This document shows, in pieces, positions 51,370-59,962 of a DNA stretch of 64,000 nucleotides. Numbering within the stretch: the stretch's first letter is position 1; every line of letters begins with the position of its first letter. A program made the position numbers and the translations under genes. This stretch comes from an uncultured Poribacteria bacterium. Its GTDB lineage: Bacteria; Poribacteria; WGA-4E; WGA-3G. The stretch covers positions 558,001 through 622,000 of the forward strand of contig OX639992.1 of assembly GCA_951828515.1 (NCBI GenBank). Direction: 5' to 3'. The notes beneath the pieces were generated by a model, which made no database searches, was not told where the DNA came from, and saw only the letters and a program-made list of their open reading frames with translations.

Positions 51370-52563
51370 ATGAAGTTTCAGTTGCATGAAAAAGTGAAGT
51401 ATATGGTGTTGGGAGCTTTGATAGCCCTTGCCGGTTTTATGTTGGGGAGCATTACTAAAGGTATAGAAGCACAATCTGAAGATGCTAAATTTGATGTTAT
51501 TGAAGGGACATTATTCGTGACTCAAGGTATTTTCGTTGGGGATGTTGTAAAACGATCTGGGGTATTGATCACTTCAGAAGGTGGTGGATCGGTAGGCATT
51601 ATGCATGAGGACAATATTATTAATATTATGGGCGTTACTCCTGAGGGGCATAGTGTAACAACGTTAAGGTCTAGAGATGGGAAAGGTGGCATTGTGCTCA
51701 AGGTTCCTAATAACAGCGATGGTGTAATTTCCACACTGGACAAATATGGAAAAGAGTCTAATTTGGAGTCGGGGAGTATAAAAGGTACTGTTAGACCACA
51801 ACATGAACGAAGTGCCGTTAGACCACAACGTGAATCAGGTGCTGTTAACAACAATAGATCCAAAACTTCATCAACCGATGGTAGTAAAGGAACCTTTGGC
51901 GTTGATTCACAGAAGATCTTGAATAAGATTGGTGGTGATATAGAATATAAAATAGCTGTCGTCTCTGATATAGATCTGGATAAGAATGATGATGGTACTT
52001 GGTATATTGATAATTGTAGACTATATAGTTACTTGGACATGGGGCTTTACTTTGCCTCACCCTATCCACGACAAAATGCTTTGAAGGATGGAAATTTTAT
52101 TGCCTTTAAAGCCAAGCGTAAATCCTTATTTGTTCAGGGAAGAGAAGTAAATTATTTGGGTGATGCTAAGATACTTGATTATATATCTTTGCAATCAGTT
52201 AAGTGTAAGATAGATGATATAAGGAATTTATCTACGCCATCTAAAGAAATGCCACCGTTTGCAAGTAGGAAGGATTTTGTCAGTGTGACGGGTGTAATAA
52301 TGGCTGTCGAAATAATAGAAAATGAGGATCCAGAACCTGATAATCCATCTGATTATTTAATAGATAAAGCTGTTATGAAGTGTGCAGATGGCAAGTTGTA
52401 TATGGTTGATTTTGATCCTCACATGCATCTATTAATGGATGATCCTATATCAAGTCTTCACCGCCCAAGCCAAGCTGCATTTGGTGAAGGGGACGTAGTT
52501 ACTGTCACACAGACTGGTCCTGTTTTTAGAAACGCTTTTTCAGCCTATTATAAAGAGGAATAG
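51370..52563 (+). CDS. Hypothetical exported or membrane-anchored protein
   Basis: A 397-residue protein of unknown family. The N-terminus has one hydrophobic anchor (YMVLGALIALAGFMLGSI). Residues ~40-125 have a beta-rich pattern (FDVIEGTLFVTQGIFVGD, VLITSEGGGSVGIM). A low-complexity linker follows with two RPQ-E repeats (GTVRPQHERSAVRPQRESGA). The C-terminal ~220 residues (KIAVVSDIDLDKNDDGTWYI, KDFVSVTGVIMAVEII) look like OB-fold-type strands. Codon use is more AT-rich than in neighbours, so it may be acquired. AGAGGAGAATAT precedes the ATG. It abuts the oxidoreductase gene. Confidence 0.65.
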   Translation: MKFQLHEKVKYMVLGALIALAGFMLGSITKGIEAQSEDAKFDVIEGTLFVTQGIFVGDVVKRSGVLITSEGGGSVGIMHEDNIINIMGVTPEGHSVTTLRSRDGKGGIVLKVPNNSDGVISTLDKYGKESNLESGSIKGTVRPQHERSAVRPQRESGAVNNNRSKTSSTDGSKGTFGVDSQKILNKIGGDIEYKIAVVSDIDLDKNDDGTWYIDNCRLYSYLDMGLYFASPYPRQNALKDGNFIAFKAKRKSLFVQGREVNYLGDAKILDYISLQSVKCKIDDIRNLSTPSKEMPPFASRKDFVSVTGVIMAVEIIENEDPEPDNPSDYLIDKAVMKCADGKLYMVDFDPHMHLLMDDPISSLHRPSQAAFGEGDVVTVTQTGPVFRNAFSAYYKEE

Positions 52564-53622
52564 ATGAAACCAGTAAAAGTAGGTGTAATTGGGTGCGGTG
52601 TGATCGGAAGTCGGCACCTCAGTATCGCATCAGAGGCATCACATATTGAGTTAGTTGCTGCAGCAGACCTCATTGAGGCAAACAGAACACGTGCTGCTGA
52701 ACATTTCAACCCACCCAAAATGTATAGCAATGACGATGATTTGCTCAACGACGATGATGTCGAAGCGGTTGTTCTGGCATTTCCGACGCAATACCGGACC
52801 GCAGTCGCCCTGCGCGCTTTTGAAAGGGGCAAGCATGTGCTGATCGAAAAACCGATTGCGATGAACGCGGCTGAGGTCGAACAACTCATCGCTGCGCGGG
52901 GGGACTTAATCTCAGGATGTTGTTCTTCGCGTAATCGTTTCAGCGCAGCTGCTCGGCTTGCAACGCAACTCATCACGACAGGTGGTTTGGGCAAACTCCG
53001 CAGTGTACACTGCCGCGCGATTAGAGGTGCGGGGAAAGAACCAGACACACCTCGTCCCGCTTGGCGGTTGATTAAGGCTCTCAACGGTGGTGGTATCCTT
53101 GTCAATTGGGGATGTTACGACCTCGACTATCTGCTCGGCATTACAGGGTGGCAACTCAAACCACAAACTGTATTTGCGCAAACGTGGACTGTGCCTGAAG
53201 TATTTGAATCGCATATCGCGTCCGGTTCCGATGCTGAAACGCATTATACTGCACTCATCCGGTGTGATGCTGGGATTCTCCTAAGTGTAGAACGGGGTGA
53301 GTTTATGACGATGCATTCACACGAGGATTGGGAAATTATCGGTACAGAAGGCTCCCTCAAGTTGACCATGGGTGATGGTAAACCAGAAAATGTTATCTAT
53401 AATCGCACGACGACAGAAGGCGGTGTTGATTCGACATCCCTCACGGAAGTAGGTGATGCCCCGGAATCACAACACAGCACACCGTTGTCTGATTTCGCTG
53501 CCGGTATACGGGAAAACCGACAGCCATTGACAAACTTGGAAAACGCGCTTGTTGTTCAAAAAATAACCGATGGTATCTACGCCTCTGCAGAGACAGGAAA
53601 TGCTGTGGAGATAGGAGGATAG
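52564..53622 (+). CDS. Gfo/Idh/MocA-family NAD(P)-dependent oxidoreductase
   Basis: A 352-residue protein with the Rossmann motif VGVIGCGVIGSRHL, then LVAAADLIEANRTRAAEHF, and the hallmark EKPIAMNAAEVEQLI (EKP). The C-terminal alpha/beta domain follows (RPAWRLIKALNGGGILVNWG, DYLLGITGWQ). Members oxidise or reduce sugars, inositols and related compounds. The ATG directly follows the preceding stop codon and uses GAGGAA inside that gene, so the two are co-translated or the arrangement is accidental. The LamG gene downstream starts 3 nt after its stop. Confidence 0.92.
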   Translation: MKPVKVGVIGCGVIGSRHLSIASEASHIELVAAADLIEANRTRAAEHFNPPKMYSNDDDLLNDDDVEAVVLAFPTQYRTAVALRAFERGKHVLIEKPIAMNAAEVEQLIAARGDLISGCCSSRNRFSAAARLATQLITTGGLGKLRSVHCRAIRGAGKEPDTPRPAWRLIKALNGGGILVNWGCYDLDYLLGITGWQLKPQTVFAQTWTVPEVFESHIASGSDAETHYTALIRCDAGILLSVERGEFMTMHSHEDWEIIGTEGSLKLTMGDGKPENVIYNRTTTEGGVDSTSLTEVGDAPESQHSTPLSDFAAGIRENRQPLTNLENALVVQKITDGIYASAETGNAVEIGG

Positions 53623-53624
53623 AC

Positions 53625-54383
53625 ATGAAATGCCGCGGATTTGTGATATTGGGCAGTATTTGCCTCAGCCTCATCATCACCTCACTTGGCGATGCCGAAA
53701 TTAATCTCGACGATTTTGCAGGCGTGTGGCTCTTCGATGAAGGTAAAGGACAAACTGCTAAAGATTTTACTGAGAACGGGAATGATGGAGAATTCGACGG
53801 ACCCAAATGGATAAATGGAAAGTTCGGTAAAGCACTGGAATTCGATGGAAGCCCGAAATATGTCGTAATTGCGCATAACGACCTCTTCAACTTTGAGGAT
53901 GATGACTTTACTGTCGGGTGTTGGATGAATTCGGAAAACAAAGATGCGTATGTTATCATCAAACGGAACGGTGGTGCCGGGTTCTGGGCGATGAGTTCAA
54001 GTATCGATAGAGATACCGGCTTCTTTATCTTTGAAGGTGGTGGAAACCACATCGACGACGGTAAAACCGACATTGTTGGAAATGGTTGGCATCATACCGT
54101 CGCTGTTCGTAAGAAAGGGGTTATTTCTTTGTATGTGAACGGCAAAAAGGAAACAGAACGGAACGTCGGTGCGAACATGGATAATCCCGCCATCCTAAAG
54201 TTCGGCGGCTGGGGCAGTGAAAACCTCGTCGGTGGATTAGATGAAGTTTTTGTCACCAAAAAGGGTGTGGCATTAGAGGAAGAGGATATTCAACTTCTCG
54301 CAGAGGAAGGCTGGGAGACTGCGTTAGACGTTTCGTCGAAAGGTAAATTAGCGACGACATGGGCAACATTGAAAGTCCAATAG
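53625..54383 (+). CDS. Secreted LamG protein with LATTWATLK tail
   Basis: 252 residues: signal peptide FVILGSICLSLIITSLGDAE, LamG domain (GVWLFDEGKGQTAKDFTENG, ALEFDGSPKYVVIAHNDLF, GNGWHHTVAVRKKGVISLYV, LVGGLDEVFVTKKGVALEEE), and C-terminal GKLATTWATLKVQ, the shared tag. The start follows GGAGGATAGAC. It is in one operon with the oxidoreductase. Confidence 0.87.
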   Translation: MKCRGFVILGSICLSLIITSLGDAEINLDDFAGVWLFDEGKGQTAKDFTENGNDGEFDGPKWINGKFGKALEFDGSPKYVVIAHNDLFNFEDDDFTVGCWMNSENKDAYVIIKRNGGAGFWAMSSSIDRDTGFFIFEGGGNHIDDGKTDIVGNGWHHTVAVRKKGVISLYVNGKKETERNVGANMDNPAILKFGGWGSENLVGGLDEVFVTKKGVALEEEDIQLLAEEGWETALDVSSKGKLATTWATLKVQ

Positions 54384-54428
54384 CCATCGGGACGTTCTTA
54401 GCGAGAAAAAGGTGTGGACGAGATGAAT

Positions 54429-55415
54429 TTACACGAAAAATTTCTCGGCAACTTCGGTTTTGAAATTCTTGCCCATGACTCGGTAGCCTTCCGCATCTGG
54501 ATGTAGGGCATCTGGGAGCAGATGTTCATAATCAGCCCCAAATACACTCAACCCGTCAACGTAATGGACATTCCGATCACCGTGCGATTGAAGAGCTTCG
54601 GCGGCGGCTTGCACTTCTTCGCGCATCCCCTTCAAATGGAATCCTACGGTATTTGGTGTCTCCTCTCTCGGTGGAGAATAGATAGGAGACATCAGCACAA
54701 GCGGTATATCTGGATGTTTCTCACGGACAATCTGGACTGCCCCGATAATTGCGGGACGAAACGCCCGGGGTCCCAAACTGGATGCCCCTTGGATGTTAAT
54801 ACCGAGACACATTGAAATATAATCAGCAGGCGTATCTCGGATCATCCGTGCTACCATGGCATCGAGATGGCACTGCCCACCGTAACCGAGACAGGTTAAG
54901 TTAAGCCCATGTCCACGGGCAACAATCGCGGGCCACGTTTGTGTCGGTGATGCCGCCGTCCGGCACTGTGTGATAGAACTCCCATACGTCACCCACCGCG
55001 AGCGTGTATCGGTAAATGGTTGCAGAGTTGCCCCATCATCTATCTCCAAGTTTCGGAGTTGAAACTGTCCGAATTGCGGCAACCATAATTCAATCAATTT
55101 TTCCTCACCAGACAACCCCTGAAAAGTAAAGTTGTCTTTTTGCGTCAGGTCAAGCGAAGCCACGACTTTACCCTCACAACAGAGATCAAGTATTCCGCTT
55201 TCGTTTTGCGGTACGATATTGCCTGAAACCCGCGTTGTATTGCTCCGCAAACTGATACGAACGCCGGCGGGCATTGCCGAGCGTTCCAGTAACGGCTCTG
55301 GAAATAGGACATGCATCGGGTGCGGTGTGCGCCACGGCATCACCCAATCCTCAGTTTTCTGTAGGGAGACAGCCCCCTGCCAAGTTAATTGTGGTGCGTC
55401 CGGTTTCAATTGCAT
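54429..55415 (-). CDS. SGNH/GDSL hydrolase
   Basis: A 328-residue protein with no clear signal peptide. An N-terminal beta-sandwich of ~140 residues (carbohydrate-binding-like) precedes an SGNH esterase domain: WVTYGSSITQC (block I with nucleophile Ser), CLGYGGQCHLDAM (block II Gly), MCLGINIQGASSL (block III Asn) and LLPDALHPDAEGY (block V Asp/His). Such enzymes deacylate polysaccharides or other esters. ATG 55415 has AAGGAGA upstream. It is the last gene of a leftward group with the isomerase and the peroxiredoxin-like gene. Confidence 0.87.
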   Translation of the reverse strand: MQLKPDAPQLTWQGAVSLQKTEDWVMPWRTPHPMHVLFPEPLLERSAMPAGVRISLRSNTTRVSGNIVPQNESGILDLCCEGKVVASLDLTQKDNFTFQGLSGEEKLIELWLPQFGQFQLRNLEIDDGATLQPFTDTRSRWVTYGSSITQCRTAASPTQTWPAIVARGHGLNLTCLGYGGQCHLDAMVARMIRDTPADYISMCLGINIQGASSLGPRAFRPAIIGAVQIVREKHPDIPLVLMSPIYSPPREETPNTVGFHLKGMREEVQAAAEALQSHGDRNVHYVDGLSVFGADYEHLLPDALHPDAEGYRVMGKNFKTEVAEKFFV

Positions 55416-55441
55416 CGTGATTCTCCTTCACTCATAGATGG

Positions 55442-56254
55442 TCAAATGGTATCAATTAAGGCACGCAGTTGCTGCACCCCCCTCAACATATCTTCTGGTT
55501 GTCCCCAATGTTCAATGCTCGCTGCCCCCGTGAATCCATCAGCGACGAGTGTTTCTAACACCTGTTTATAGTGTAAGTCTGTGTCTCCAATTGGATCAAG
55601 GTTTTTCTCACTGTTGGGTTTCACATGGACATGCCGTACCAATCCCTTAATATGGGAGTATCCGTCCGGCAACGGATTTTCTCCGCAGTGCAGTCCGTTG
55701 TTGACATCCCAACACGAAGTAAGAGACGGAGAATTTCCGAGCGCATTTATGACGGCACGTGTCTCTTCGCAGGTTCCCGCGAGGCAGGCACTTTCGTTTT
55801 CAAAGCACAGCGTAACGTCTGCATCCTCTGCTACCGGAACGACAAGCGAGAGTTTCTCGACGATGCGTTCCATATAGTCGTTAATATCTGGGCGCGGTGC
55901 GCCTTTCGTGCGACGATTCGGATTCCAAAACGTAAATCCTCGAATGACTTGGGTATCAAATGCGTGTGCCAACGTCACCATTCGGTCAAAGTGTCGTCGA
56001 TGCTGTTCGTACTCCTGTGGATCGTCAATGGAGCATTTACCGAACGGCGATCCGACACTCGCCACACGGACATTATAAGTGCTGAGTACATCTTGAGCAC
56101 GTTTGACATCGTCATCGTCAATCTCGGTCACGTGTTTTCCCCAAACACCGCCACGGACTTCGACGGTATTTGCCCCGGCTTCAACACCGAGTTTAATAGC
56201 TTCCTCAAAATCGGTTTTAGAAACCTCGTCAGCAAAATAGCAAACATCAATCAT
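55442..56254 (-). CDS. Sugar phosphate isomerase/epimerase-like TIM-barrel protein
   Basis: 270 residues, cytoplasmic. The pattern FEEAIKLGVEAGANTVEVRG, FTFWNPNRRTKGAP, VTLCFENESACLAGTCEE, LTSCWDVNNGLHCGENPLP, VRHVHVKPNSEK is that of the xylose-isomerase-like (AP_endonuc_2) family with metal ligands Glu, Asp, His and Glu in the usual order. It would isomerise or epimerise a sugar or keto acid; substrate unknown. AGGAGGAG precedes ATG 56254. Confidence 0.88.
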   Translation of the reverse strand: MIDVCYFADEVSKTDFEEAIKLGVEAGANTVEVRGGVWGKHVTEIDDDDVKRAQDVLSTYNVRVASVGSPFGKCSIDDPQEYEQHRRHFDRMVTLAHAFDTQVIRGFTFWNPNRRTKGAPRPDINDYMERIVEKLSLVVPVAEDADVTLCFENESACLAGTCEETRAVINALGNSPSLTSCWDVNNGLHCGENPLPDGYSHIKGLVRHVHVKPNSEKNLDPIGDTDLHYKQVLETLVADGFTGAASIEHWGQPEDMLRGVQQLRALIDTI

Positions 56255-56269
56255 TTCAAATGACTCCTC

Positions 56270-57043
56270 CTAAAATTTCTTTAACTGTGCAAGTATTGGT
56301 TCAGGACCGATGCGTTTACCACCCCTTGCATCAAGGTATTTCCACGCGACGTTCCCATCCTGATTAACAATATAGACCGCTGGACGTGCTACTTCGACCT
56401 CACTCGGATCAACGACATTATAAGCCTCAATTATCTTCGTTTTTTCATCCGAAAGCAAGATATAGCCAATTTGGAGCGTCTGCTGCGTTGAATTAACAGT
56501 CGCTATCGGATCGGCACTGATAGCAATCAGTTCGGCACCTTCGGCTTGAATGTCTTCATAACCTTCCTGCAACTCCCCGAGTTGCGTTCGACAGTCGCCT
56601 CATGTACCGGTGCGGTAGAAAACGATAACCAGTTTCTGTTCGCGATACTCCGAAAGACTATGGAATTCCCCATCACCATCTGGAAGCGAGAATTCAGGGG
56701 CGAGTGCGCCGATATCCAGCCCTTCACCCATAGGAAGTTTTTTAGCGGCATCCTCCGGTGCTGTTACGACGTTGGTCGTTCGTTCTGCGTCGCCACAAGC
56801 AAGGGATAAAAACATGCTAACGACGCACAGGGCTGAGAAACCCGCTAAATCAGCCTTCCTCGAAAATGGCGATTTCAGGTTTAGAATTTTTCTAATTGTT
56901 CGCAAAGCGGTTAAAATGAGACAGTATGTTTGTTGTCCTTCTTCTTTCTTATCCGCCTGCTCCGCTGTTGCAGGCTGCTCCCTTAATCTAATTTGCATTC
57001 TGGACAGATAAAACTTTGAATTGTCCCTCAGTTTAGGTTGCAT
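56270..57043 (-). CDS. Peroxiredoxin-like lipoprotein with selenocysteine (UGA codon 148)
   Basis: 257 residues read through one in-frame TGA (56600-56602). I take ATG 57043, 7 nt after GGGAGA. The lipobox SMFLSLAC predicts a lipoprotein. The thioredoxin-fold domain follows: PEFSLPDGDGEFHSLSEYRE, then VIVFYRTGT-U-GDCRTQLGEL. In AhpC/TSA relatives the motif is FYRGxWCPxCRxQL, so the UGA sits at the peroxidatic cysteine, and the second cysteine is kept. The downstream part continues in frame (ELIAISADPIATVNSTQQTL, ARPAVYIVNQDGNVAWKY). A hairpin suited to be the SECIS element lies 21 nt after the UGA. The organism's SelA-D genes are outside the window. Confidence 0.85.
56569..56585 (-). promoter_or_regulatory. 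SECIS-like hairpin of the peroxiredoxin-like selenoprotein
   Basis: On the coding strand GCAACTC-GGG-GAGTTGC is a perfect 7-bp stem with a three-base loop starting with G. The loop begins 21 nt after the UGA. Both the spacing and the G at the loop start agree with the known bacterial SECIS model (16-37 nt; G in the first two loop bases). Confidence 0.75.
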
Positions 57044-57510
57044 GTTCACGTCTCCCTTCATCGCCTTGTGCGTGCATCCAATGTCGGACATCGGCGCGCC
57101 TCTCTTCAAGAATTGAGCGCGCTTCTGGACTGAAAGCCAAATTGTTGAACTCATACGGATCCGCCGTCACATCATATATAGTAAAACCCATAATTAAGTT
57201 TACACTCTGTAATGCGGCGAGGTTAAGGGGAAACGCCCTATCAAAAACACCTCGCCAGCAATGTGGGGTTTTGTGTTTTCGAGAGTGTGCAAGTATTTTC
57301 GGGCTTTACTATAATTCCTCTACAGGGTGATGTTGGGTGAGATAAACAAGTTGTGCCGTTTGCGGATCGGTCTCGGCTTTTTCGACCCAACTGTTCCACA
57401 CCTCAGCGTGACTTTCCGTTATGCCTTCAACCTCAGTAAAATGGGTTGTCCATGTGTTATCGGGCATCAGGTTCAAGATGTATTTATAGCGGTTATTGCG
57501 GACGCAACGC
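57034..57510 (-). pseudogene. C-terminal sulfatase relic split by a MITE
   Basis: On the minus strand RCVRNNRYKYILNLMPDNTW ... YLTQHHPVEEL is interrupted by the MITE at 57177-57313 and continues YDVTADPYEFNNLAFSPEAR ... EGRREHAT to TAA at 57034. The phrases RxxRYKYIxNL and LYDxxADPYExNNLA are typical sulfatase C-termini. The catalytic N-terminus with the Cys/Ser formylglycine site is absent. The 5' end merges with the end of the PhyH gene. It overlaps the start of the peroxiredoxin-like gene by 10 bases. Confidence 0.8.
57177..57313. mobile_element. 137-bp MITE with TA target duplication, copy 2, inside the sulfatase relic
   Basis: Same element as 45330-45466. Removing the element and one TA rejoins GAG GAA TTA TAT GAT GTG, which restores the sulfatase frame as EELYDV. 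This shows that the insertion site is a TA dinucleotide that was duplicated, as in IS630/Tc1-mariner transposition. Confidence 0.9.
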
Positions 57511-58326
57511 TGTGGGAATACGTTCATGAGGGACAACTTCGGGTGGGAATTGGATGCAGACTTCACCGTCCTTCAATACCCAGCGGAAGTTATGCCAACG
57601 ATTACGCGTCTTAGAGATCTCTGGATTTGTATAGACCCCTGCGACAGCAATACGGCTCTTTTCGCTCTTGTTCGGCGGACTATAGTGCCACATACTGCTA
57701 TGCCAAATGACGACATCTCCGGTATCCAATTCAATATGATGCACGCCGTGCTTTTCGATCATCTCCTGAACGTCTTCCCGTGGCAGCTCGCCGTGTATGC
57801 TATCGGGATATAGAACGTGTTCAACGATCTCGGTTTTGTGGCTACTGGGGATAAACTGCATGCATCCATTTTCTCGGGTTGCAGGCTCAAGGGGTATCCA
57901 GAAGTTGAAAGGCTCCGTTTCACCATCACGCCAGAGTCCGTTGTCTTGGTGCCACGGTGTTGCGGCACCGGTGCGCGCTGGTTTGAGGAAGCAACTGTTG
58001 AACTTCATGATGATATCGTCGCCGAGAAAATAGCGTGCGATGTTGAGTACTGTCGGACCGGCGTGGATATTGTGCCATATTAGCGGAGATTCAATACAGT
58101 AGTTGGCGAGTTTGCGAAAGCGTGCGATACGTCCTTGCGGTGAGTCGTCCATTGGGTCCATCGGATCATAATCGGCGAACTCACCAGCGTTGGGTAGCAT
58201 AAGGGCGTTACGAATGACACCGCGGAGTTCTGCGGCTAAGTCTTTCGAGATAATATTACGAAGGATAAAGTAGCCTTCGGTCTCATATTGCGTTTTTTGT
58301 GCAGATGTTGGTTGCCATCGCGTCAT
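57493..58326 (-). CDS. Phytanoyl-CoA dioxygenase (PhyH) family protein
   Basis: About 277 residues from ATG 58326 (GGGAGAAGGAA upstream). Fe(II)/2-oxoglutarate dioxygenase motifs: QYETEGYFILRNIISKDLAA, then TPWHQDNGLWRDGETEPFNF (HxD iron ligands), GCMQFIPSSHKTEI, and the distal VIWHSSMWHYSPPNKSEKSR with His and the 2-OG-binding Arg. It hydroxylates an unknown small molecule. The last ~10 residues (VPHERIPTALRPQ) appear to be encoded by DNA that belonged to the sulfatase relic, so the C-terminus may be altered. Confidence 0.9.
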   Translation of the reverse strand: MTRWQPTSAQKTQYETEGYFILRNIISKDLAAELRGVIRNALMLPNAGEFADYDPMDPMDDSPQGRIARFRKLANYCIESPLIWHNIHAGPTVLNIARYFLGDDIIMKFNSCFLKPARTGAATPWHQDNGLWRDGETEPFNFWIPLEPATRENGCMQFIPSSHKTEIVEHVLYPDSIHGELPREDVQEMIEKHGVHHIELDTGDVVIWHSSMWHYSPPNKSEKSRIAVAGVYTNPEISKTRNRWHNFRWVLKDGEVCIQFPPEVVPHERIPTALRPQ

Positions 58327-58416
58327 TGGAATGTTCCTTCTCCCGTTGTTGACCGGTGGACGTGCGATGAATCGCACGACTACGAACCTACCCTCGATGT
58401 CAAAGTGGACAAAACA

Positions 58417-59007
58417 CTACACAAAGATGTCTTGAACCTGACATCGGAAGCCTTCGACGACATCACCGCCATCCAGAATGTCAGTTCCACGTAAAACGGT
58501 AAAATCCTCATTGGAGCGATACACCTCCACCGTTTCCCGCCGTGGATTGATGACCCATACCATTGCACAACCCGCAGTTAACCATTCTTCCACCTTCTCG
58601 GCAACCTCAGCGTAGGTATCACCAGGGGAGATAACTTCAACAGCCAAATCGGGTGCTCCCTCCCAATAGCCTTTAACAATACCTTGCCGTTCAATTAATG
58701 CCTGACAAACAAAGGCGGCATCTGGGGCACGCACCGTATCAGGATTTTGGGCAATCTTAAAACCTGTTTCAGCACCACAAACATATCCTAATTTATGAGT
58801 TTTGACGTACACGTTAAGTTTGCTTCCGATTTCAGCGGCGCAGATGCCACGCTCAAATCCAGCAGGCGGCATTTTTTGGAGTACTCCTTTCACAAGTTCA
58901 TAGCGAGTGCCATCATCAGGTTGCTTGGCGAGGTCATCAGCTGTTAAAAAATTGCGCTGCGCAGCTGGCAATGCAGGTTTGAGTTGATTCAGTTGCGTGT
59001 CTGCCAC
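58417..59007 (-). CDS. Uma2 family protein (PD-(D/E)XK-like, DUF820)
   Basis: 196 residues. Motifs NFLTADDLAKQPDDGTRYEL, then VKGVLQKMPPAGFERG, RAPDAAFVC, and DLAVEVISPGDTYAEVAEKV, followed by WLTAGCAMVWVINPRRETVE. This is the Uma2/DUF820 pattern with the nuclease-like D-x-EVxSP core. The family is very abundant in Cyanobacteria and Poribacteria-like genomes; its cellular role is not established. It is read leftwards, 91 bp before the PhyH start. Confidence 0.88.
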   Translation of the reverse strand: MADTQLNQLKPALPAAQRNFLTADDLAKQPDDGTRYELVKGVLQKMPPAGFERGICAAEIGSKLNVYVKTHKLGYVCGAETGFKIAQNPDTVRAPDAAFVCQALIERQGIVKGYWEGAPDLAVEVISPGDTYAEVAEKVEEWLTAGCAMVWVINPRRETVEVYRSNEDFTVLRGTDILDGGDVVEGFRCQVQDIFV

Positions 59008-59085
59008 GATGCCCTCCTTAAAAGACTATTTAATAATCTTTGGTTTCTCACATGATAACACTTGCAAGCACGTATGTCAACCGCC

Positions 59086-59829
59086 TCAGCGATCCTTGAG
59101 TCGTCCCCAAGTGGTTGTCAGCAAACCATCTGGAGAGACAGGTAGAACAACTTCCACGCCTTTCATCAACTCAGCAATTTCTGCCTCCGTGATGCCGCGG
59201 TCAAAGAAGATAACTTCGTCCAACCTACCGATGAATTTTTCACCACCGAAGGTGCCGAAAAGCAGCTCGCCTGCTTGATCTACATCACCACCCTGTTTGA
59301 CGGCAGATTCAAGCGTGCCATCTACATAAAGTTTCATTTCACTGCCGTCGTAGAGCCCAACGATGTGATACCATTTTTCAGGTTCAATGACAGTTTTCCC
59401 CCACACGCCGCCGGTAAATCCACCCCCCGACCAGATGCCGAAGACATAGCCACCCGGTACCCTTTCGCCTCCGGATTGGACTTCCAGTAGATAAGAACCG
59501 TTCCGCCGAATAGCGGTATCGGAAACGCCTTTATTCATATAGACCCAAGTTGCGATGGTCATCTGGTCTTTGAAATTGAGGCTATCAGAGGCTTCAACAG
59601 TCACGACCTCCGGTGGTTCAAATTCCAAAGCACCGCCGAATTTTCCCTCCGCCCATTCCGCGCCGGTAATTGCGCCGTCGTTCCCGTTGCCCGATGTATC
59701 CGCTGCGACACCACCTTTGCCTTCGTCAAAAAGCCAGATGCCGACCGCATCGTCCAGCAGTTCTGCCGAAAGCGGAGTTATTGCGACACAAAAACCACCA
59801 ATGATAACAAGCCAATATATTCGTTTCAT
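59086..59829 (-). CDS. Secreted LamG protein with LTTTWGRLK tail
   Basis: 247 residues from ATG 59829 (GGGGGAAAG upstream). Signal peptide RIYWLVIIGGFCVAITPLSAE, LamG domain (AVGIWLFDEGKGGVAADTSG, ALEFEPPEVVTVEASDSLNF, WYHIVGLYDGSEMKLYVDGT, FIGRLDEVIFFDRGITEAEI), C-terminus GLLTTTWGRLKDR, the shared tag. It resembles the LamG proteins at 47796, 48673 and 53625. Confidence 0.87.
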   Translation of the reverse strand: MKRIYWLVIIGGFCVAITPLSAELLDDAVGIWLFDEGKGGVAADTSGNGNDGAITGAEWAEGKFGGALEFEPPEVVTVEASDSLNFKDQMTIATWVYMNKGVSDTAIRRNGSYLLEVQSGGERVPGGYVFGIWSGGGFTGGVWGKTVIEPEKWYHIVGLYDGSEMKLYVDGTLESAVKQGGDVDQAGELLFGTFGGEKFIGRLDEVIFFDRGITEAEIAELMKGVEVVLPVSPDGLLTTTWGRLKDR

Positions 59830-59962
59830 TTTCTTTCCCCCCTGATATACAAGTTTAACAGAAAGAAAAAAATGTGTCAAGATTCTGCCTACGCGTGCCT
59901 GTTGAATAATTTTGGAAAATATGATAGAGTGTAACAGCAAACATTACTCTGTGAATTGAACT

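Noticed and set aside
57046-57154. Longer N-terminus of the peroxiredoxin-like gene starting at 57154
   Set aside because: This stretch encodes the sulfatase relic in another frame; the GGGAGA site and lipobox spacing favour ATG 57043.
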